Assembly (NCBI RefSeq): GCF_014333445.1
Contig: NZ_JACRYU010000004.1
Span: 60,754 to 124,753, forward strand
DNA length: 64,000 nucleotides
Direction: 5' to 3'
Source: Terrisporobacter mayombei
GTDB taxonomy: Bacteria; Bacillota; Clostridia; Peptostreptococcales; Peptostreptococcaceae
The position numbers and the translations under genes were made by a program. Positions 59,606 to 64,000 of the stretch are shown one piece after another. The notes under the pieces were generated by a model. The model did not search any database, was not told where the DNA came from, and worked only from the letters and a program-made list of their open reading frames with translations. The first letter of the stretch is position 1. Every line of letters begins with the position of its first letter.

Positions 59606-61195
59606 TAATATTCTCCGTATGTACAGAAATGTGCATAGGACACATATCTAATTGCAGGTACTTGGTAAAGCCTTACACCACAATATAGGAGAAATCACTA
59701 TATGAAGGTACGAAAGTAGAAACAACGTAAGGATGATTATATGGTTAAATCCTAAGTAATCAGTGATTAAGCTCATAAAATCCATGTTCATGCAGGTAAA
59801 ATTCTAAGTTTATTATAATTCTTTATAAATATAAAATTAATAAAAGTATTTGAAATTTAATGAGAATGTTGTATTATAATATAAGGGAGGTGATATTATG
59901 CCTAAAAAGTTAACACAATCAGAGGTTGAAAATTTATTAAAAACTTACGGATGTATTTTATTATCGGAGTATATTAATAACAATACAATTTTAGAAATAA
60001 AATGTAGTTGTGGTGAAATATTTTATAAAAAGTTAAAAGTAATGAATAAAAGTAGAAAATATATGTGTAATAAATGCATACAAAAAATATTAACACAAAA
60101 TCAAATGACACCATATAGTGAAGTGAAGCAAAAGGTTAAAGATATTGGTTATGAATTATTGACTACAGAAGGTGAGTATAGAGGCGTCAATAAGAAAAGT
60201 AGAATTAAGTGTAACGAAGGTCATGTGTATGAACAAATTTTATCTGATTTATTTGCAGGACATATGTGTAAAAAATGTGCTACAAGAAGAGTAGTAGATA
60301 AACAAATGTTATGCATTGAGGACGTAATGGAATTACTTGAAACAAAAAATCTTATATTGTTATCTAAAGAATATAAAGGAGTAGCTATTCCAATATTAGT
60401 TAAATGTAAGAAGTGTGATCATATATTTTCACCTACGGTTCATAATTTAAAACGTGGTACAGGATGCCCAAATTGTTACGATATGAATCGAGGTAAAAGT
60501 AACATAATTCCATATGAAGAAAGATTGAACTATGTTAGAAGTTTTAATTTTGATATAATAACGCCAAAAGAAAAATATATAAATGGAGGGCAAGATATCA
60601 TAATTGAGTGCGATGAAGGTCATGAGTATAAAACTACAATGAATGAATTTTATACAGGAAATAGATGCCCTAGTTGTAGAAAATCTAAAGGTGAAGTTTC
60701 TATATCAAGAGTTTTAAACGATAACAACATAAAATATATAGAACAATATCGTTTTAATGATTGTGCTTTTAAAAGAAAATTGCCTTTTGATTTTTATTTA
60801 CCTGATTATAATTGTTGTATTGAATTTGACGGAAAACAGCATTATATCTTAGGTGGATTTGGCGGAGATTTATGGGATTTTGTTGATATAAAAATAAGAG
60901 ATACAGTTAAGAATGAGTATTGTAAAAATAAGAATATAAAATTAATAAGGATACCTTATTGGAACACAGAAAATATAGAAGAAATATTAATTAAAGAATT
61001 AGAATTATAATAAATATGAATAAACTTCAACGACTAGAGTTGAAATACTCGTAAAACCGCAAGTGATTGGCGGAAGAAAAGGTATGCCCTTAACAGGTAA
61101 TGCTGAAGGTGAAGAAATAGTCTACTCACTAACTGAAAGGTTGTGCTTGGAATAAACCAAGGTTTATAATGTAGCGATTATAAATAAATATAAGG
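59606..61195 (+). mobile_element. Group I intron 3 in tape measure (1590 bp)
   Basis: The first about 100 bases (CCGTATGTACAGAAATGTGC, then ATAGGACACA) are nearly identical to the capsid intron. The core uses CGACTAGAGTTG (61,030-) and GAAATAGTCTACTC. Exons rejoin as AAKEK-NERFVNSIEGKL (or KYERF in the other register), a natural tape-measure continuation. Confidence 0.85.
59898..61010 (+). CDS. Intron homing endonuclease, zinc-ribbon modules plus Vsr-like domain (370 aa)
   Basis: GGGAGGTG before the ATG, with an AT element about 50 bases upstream (59826-59846) and a TATAAT-like sequence nearby. Four modules with Cys pairs (CSCGEIFYKK...CNKC; CNEGH...CKKC; CKKCDHIF...CPNC; CDEGHEYKT...CPSC), then LPFDFYLPDYNCCIEFDGKQH, KIRDTVKNEYCKNKN and IRIPYWN. 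The nuclease part is closest to that of intron 1. Confidence 0.85.
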   Translation: MPKKLTQSEVENLLKTYGCILLSEYINNNTILEIKCSCGEIFYKKLKVMNKSRKYMCNKCIQKILTQNQMTPYSEVKQKVKDIGYELLTTEGEYRGVNKKSRIKCNEGHVYEQILSDLFAGHMCKKCATRRVVDKQMLCIEDVMELLETKNLILLSKEYKGVAIPILVKCKKCDHIFSPTVHNLKRGTGCPNCYDMNRGKSNIIPYEERLNYVRSFNFDIITPKEKYINGGQDIIIECDEGHEYKTTMNEFYTGNRCPSCRKSKGEVSISRVLNDNNIKYIEQYRFNDCAFKRKLPFDFYLPDYNCCIEFDGKQHYILGGFGGDLWDFVDIKIRDTVKNEYCKNKNIKLIRIPYWNTENIEEILIKELEL

Positions 61196-64000
61196 AATGA
61201 AAGATTCGTAAACTCCATAGAAGGTAAACTAATTAATCTAAAAGAAGAAATGAAGAAATTAGTTACAACAACTATATCAACAGATATGTTTAAAGGTATG
61301 GTTGATGGAGCTACAAATGTTATAAAGGTTATAAATAATGTAATATCAGTATTTGATAAATTAGGAGTTACTACCCCATTTGTACTAGGTACTATCGGTG
61401 GTTTATTTACTACTATAAAATCATTAGGAACTGATAGTAGTATACCTAATTTCGGAAAGATGATATTTGATTCCTTTAAAAATACTGATAAAGCAGTAGA
61501 CGGAACAAGTAAAAAAATACTCCAACTGTCAAATAATTCAAGTAAATATAGCGGAACAATGAAAGTTGCTTCAGATAAAACTGTAAAAGGTATGAAAGCA
61601 GTTTCAACTGAAAGTACAAAATTAGCTAAAGGATTTACTAATACTAAATTAGGTGCTGTAGCTGCCAATGTTGGTGTCACTTTACTTAATGCAGGTATTA
61701 TGGCTTTAGCGGGCGTTGGTATTTCACTAGCAATAAAAGGAATTGATAATTTTGTAAATCGTTCTGAAAAACTAGCCGAAGCAAGTAGAAGTAGGCAAGC
61801 AGAGATAAAAAGTGAAATAGATACTACTAAGCAACAAGTTAGTGGATTAAGTCAAATATCTAAAGAATATGATAAATTAGCTAATAAAACTAATAAGTCA
61901 AAAGAAGAATTGGCTAGATTTAATGAGTTGAAAAATGAAATAGCTAATATATCTCCAGATTTAGTGTTGGGTTATGATTCTGACAATAATCCAATTTTAG
62001 CTGTAAATGGAAGTTTAGAGAACACAATTAAGTTAAAAAAAGAAATATTAGCATTAGATCAACAAATATTAGCTGAAGAAAAGAAACAAGAGGTAGAGGC
62101 TAATAGGGATAAATCTGAAAGAACATGGGAACAACAAGGGAAATTATCTAGTCAATATAAAGGTTCTGCTATACCTGGTAAAAATAATTATAATAAAACT
62201 GAATTGCCAATTTATAATGATGATGTTGATGCTTATAAGAAATCTTTAAAGAAAAAAAGTGAAGAGTATAGTAAGTACATCAATGAAATGTCGAAGAAAA
62301 GAAGTGAATATAATGAGCTAGAACTTAAAGCTCAACAAGTAGCTATAACGGAATTAAACAAGGCTTTAGGCGAAAATAAGTTAAATGATAAAACACTTCA
62401 AAATATAAATTCATTAGCAGGAGCATTTAACTGGGGACAATTAAGTGCGGGTGAAACTCAGCAAGTACAACAAGGGTTTAAAAAGTTAAATAACGAATTT
62501 GGCAAGTTTAATGTAGGAAATATTCAAACTCAAATTAATAATTTAGCTATGGATTATGAAGCAGGTTCTATATCTCAAGATGAATATGCTAAAGGAATAG
62601 AGAATCTAGCTACTAAATTAAATAAAGCAGGTGTAGATGTTGATAAGGGGACGTTAATTAAAGCATTAAAACAATTCCCACCTGAATTACAAGAGGCTCA
62701 ATATGAAATAGCTAATGTTCTTAAAAACTTTGATTTAAAATTATCAGATGTGGGAACTAATGGTATGGCTACAATGATAGCCAATCAATTAACTAGTATA
62801 AAATCATTAACAAGTTCATTTGCTAGTTCAATAAAAACAACAGGTACAATAGATGTATCACTTATACCAGAAGTGGATTCTGAAATATATAATAGTTTAC
62901 CTACTCAAATTCAAGGCACAATAGATTCTATAATGGCAGATAAGAAGATTTCAGAAAAAGAAGCAAATATTCTTATGAAACTTATGACAACATGGGAAAA
63001 TGAAGGTACTGTAAATGAAGAATACATTAACCAATTAGAAGAACTAAATGGTAAACAAATGACAACTGAAATGAAGGCAAAATTAAATGCAGATGTTTCA
63101 GATGATTATAAAAAATATGTGATAAATAACACTAAAGAAGGAAGTTCTTTAGAAAGTACAATAACTGCTAAATTTAAAACTGAAGGGCAAAATGAATATG
63201 CAAATGCATATAAACAAGCTGGTGTAGATCCTAACTCTAAAGAAGGTAAAAAGATAAAAAATGAAATAGATGCTGAGTTTAAGCAAAAAGGATTTGAGGC
63301 ATCAACAAATGTGGCTGATGTAATGAATAAATTAGGATTAACTAGTGAAAAACAACAATCTAAATTTTTATCTAGTATAGAAGCACAAATAGAAACTGGA
63401 AACTTAAATTTAGATACATTACAGAATGCACAATCTATTTTAGATTGGTTAGAAGGACATCCAGATATAGCTAAAAAAGTTGGTCTTACAGTTGATGAAA
63501 ATGGAAACATTAAAGAGGTAGCTAAATTTATTGATGAAATGCAGAAAAAACCTGATATTGAGAAAAAGGTAAAAATGCATTCAGAAGGCTTTGATGTAGC
63601 ACAACAAAAAGTAAATGCTTTAAATGGTTCTAGTATTCATGATTTTGTATTTTCAACCACAGATAATGGAACAACTGATAAGGCTCAACAAAAAGTTAAT
63701 CAATTGTCTTGGACACAAATAAAAGATAAAATACTTCAACTTTTTGCTACAGATAATGCGACTAAAACAATAAATAAAGTAGATAGTAAAAAATTAAAAG
63801 ATAAGCAGGCAAATTTAAAGGCAAAAGATAATGCTAGTAGAACAATTGATAGTATAAATAAGAAAAAACTTAATAATAAAACTATGACCATAACTACTAT
63901 TTTTCAAGAAGTTAAAAAAACTGTAAGTAGCGTATTTGGTGGAAAGAAAAAAAAATCAATTGATATCCCTACAGCTGAAAGTAATCCTATACAACAAACA
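61196..64000 (+). CDS. Tail tape measure protein, exon 4 (runs off the window)
   Basis: 935 codons still open at the right edge. Begins NERFVNSIEGKLINLKEEMK, followed by hydrophobic segments around 61,640-61,750 (VGVTLLNAGIMALAGVGISLA) that could insert into membrane during ejection. Then long Lys/Glu-rich coiled coils, and near the end repeats of a KxxxNxxL type (TDKAQQKVNQL..., AKDNASRTIDSINKKK). All other frames here are shadows. Confidence 0.88.

Noticed and set aside
61129-63510. Minus-strand open frames inside the tape-measure exon 4
   Set aside because: Antisense to a continuous plus-strand coding frame; no start signals; typical shadow frames in AT-rich coding DNA.
1-64000. tRNA genes, rRNA, toxin genes or lysis genes
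   Set aside because: Looked for cloverleaf-like segments with a CCA-type end, holin/endolysin patterns and clostridial neurotoxin or other toxin motifs; nothing convincing was seen by eye.

Overview
The window is strongly AT-rich, uses purine-rich Shine-Dalgarno sites of the GGAGG/GGGGG type, and encodes many Firmicutes-type phage families. It reads as a piece of a large Clostridium phage-plasmid: a temperate phage genome carrying a plasmid replicon (Rep_3-type initiator with iterons) and an actin-type partition system beside a full head and tail morphogenesis cluster. No lysis genes, tRNA or CRISPR array were seen. The genus is inferred from composition and gene families, not from a database search.

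Layout. (1) 1-12,820: leftward early/accessory arm of mostly tiny genes, with a BRO-type antirepressor, a phage DNA adenine methyltransferase, an inactive tyrosine-recombinase-fold protein resembling SPbeta-type MrpR repressors, an active-looking tyrosine recombinase, and an AP2-domain protein. (2) 12,820-14,580: a gene-free region with two sigma-A promoters at its left edge, an inverted repeat, and centromere-like repeats. (3) 14,583-15,830: ParM-like actin and ribbon-helix-helix partner. (4) 15,848-20,457: NERD nuclease, an IS607-type element, the Rep_3 initiator, its iterons, and an AT-rich origin with a DnaA box. (5) 20,512-32,376: rightward replication/regulation arm: GIY-YIG chimera, intein-bearing P-loop ATPase, a Rha/KilAC antirepressor split by an IS605/IS608-like element, a sigma-region-4-like regulator, HU, phosphoesterase, and an initiator-like winged-helix protein with direct repeats. 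(6) 32,377-64,000: terminase, portal, protease/scaffold, decoration, capsid, connectors, tail tube, fibres, chaperone and tape measure (runs off the right end).

Striking features: six self-splicing introns interrupt structural genes (terL, capsid, a connector, and tape measure three times), each with a homing endonuclease gene. Five of those endonucleases are one family of zinc-ribbon plus Vsr-like proteins. An intein sits in a Walker A motif. A short element, ATATAAAATTAATAAAA, recurs roughly 28 times, always in the sense orientation of the adjacent genes on both arms and also upstream of intron-encoded endonuclease genes; many copies lie directly before a ribosome binding site. It is the best candidate here for an undescribed genome-wide regulatory element. 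Start codons were re-chosen from ribosome binding sites where the longest frame was implausible.
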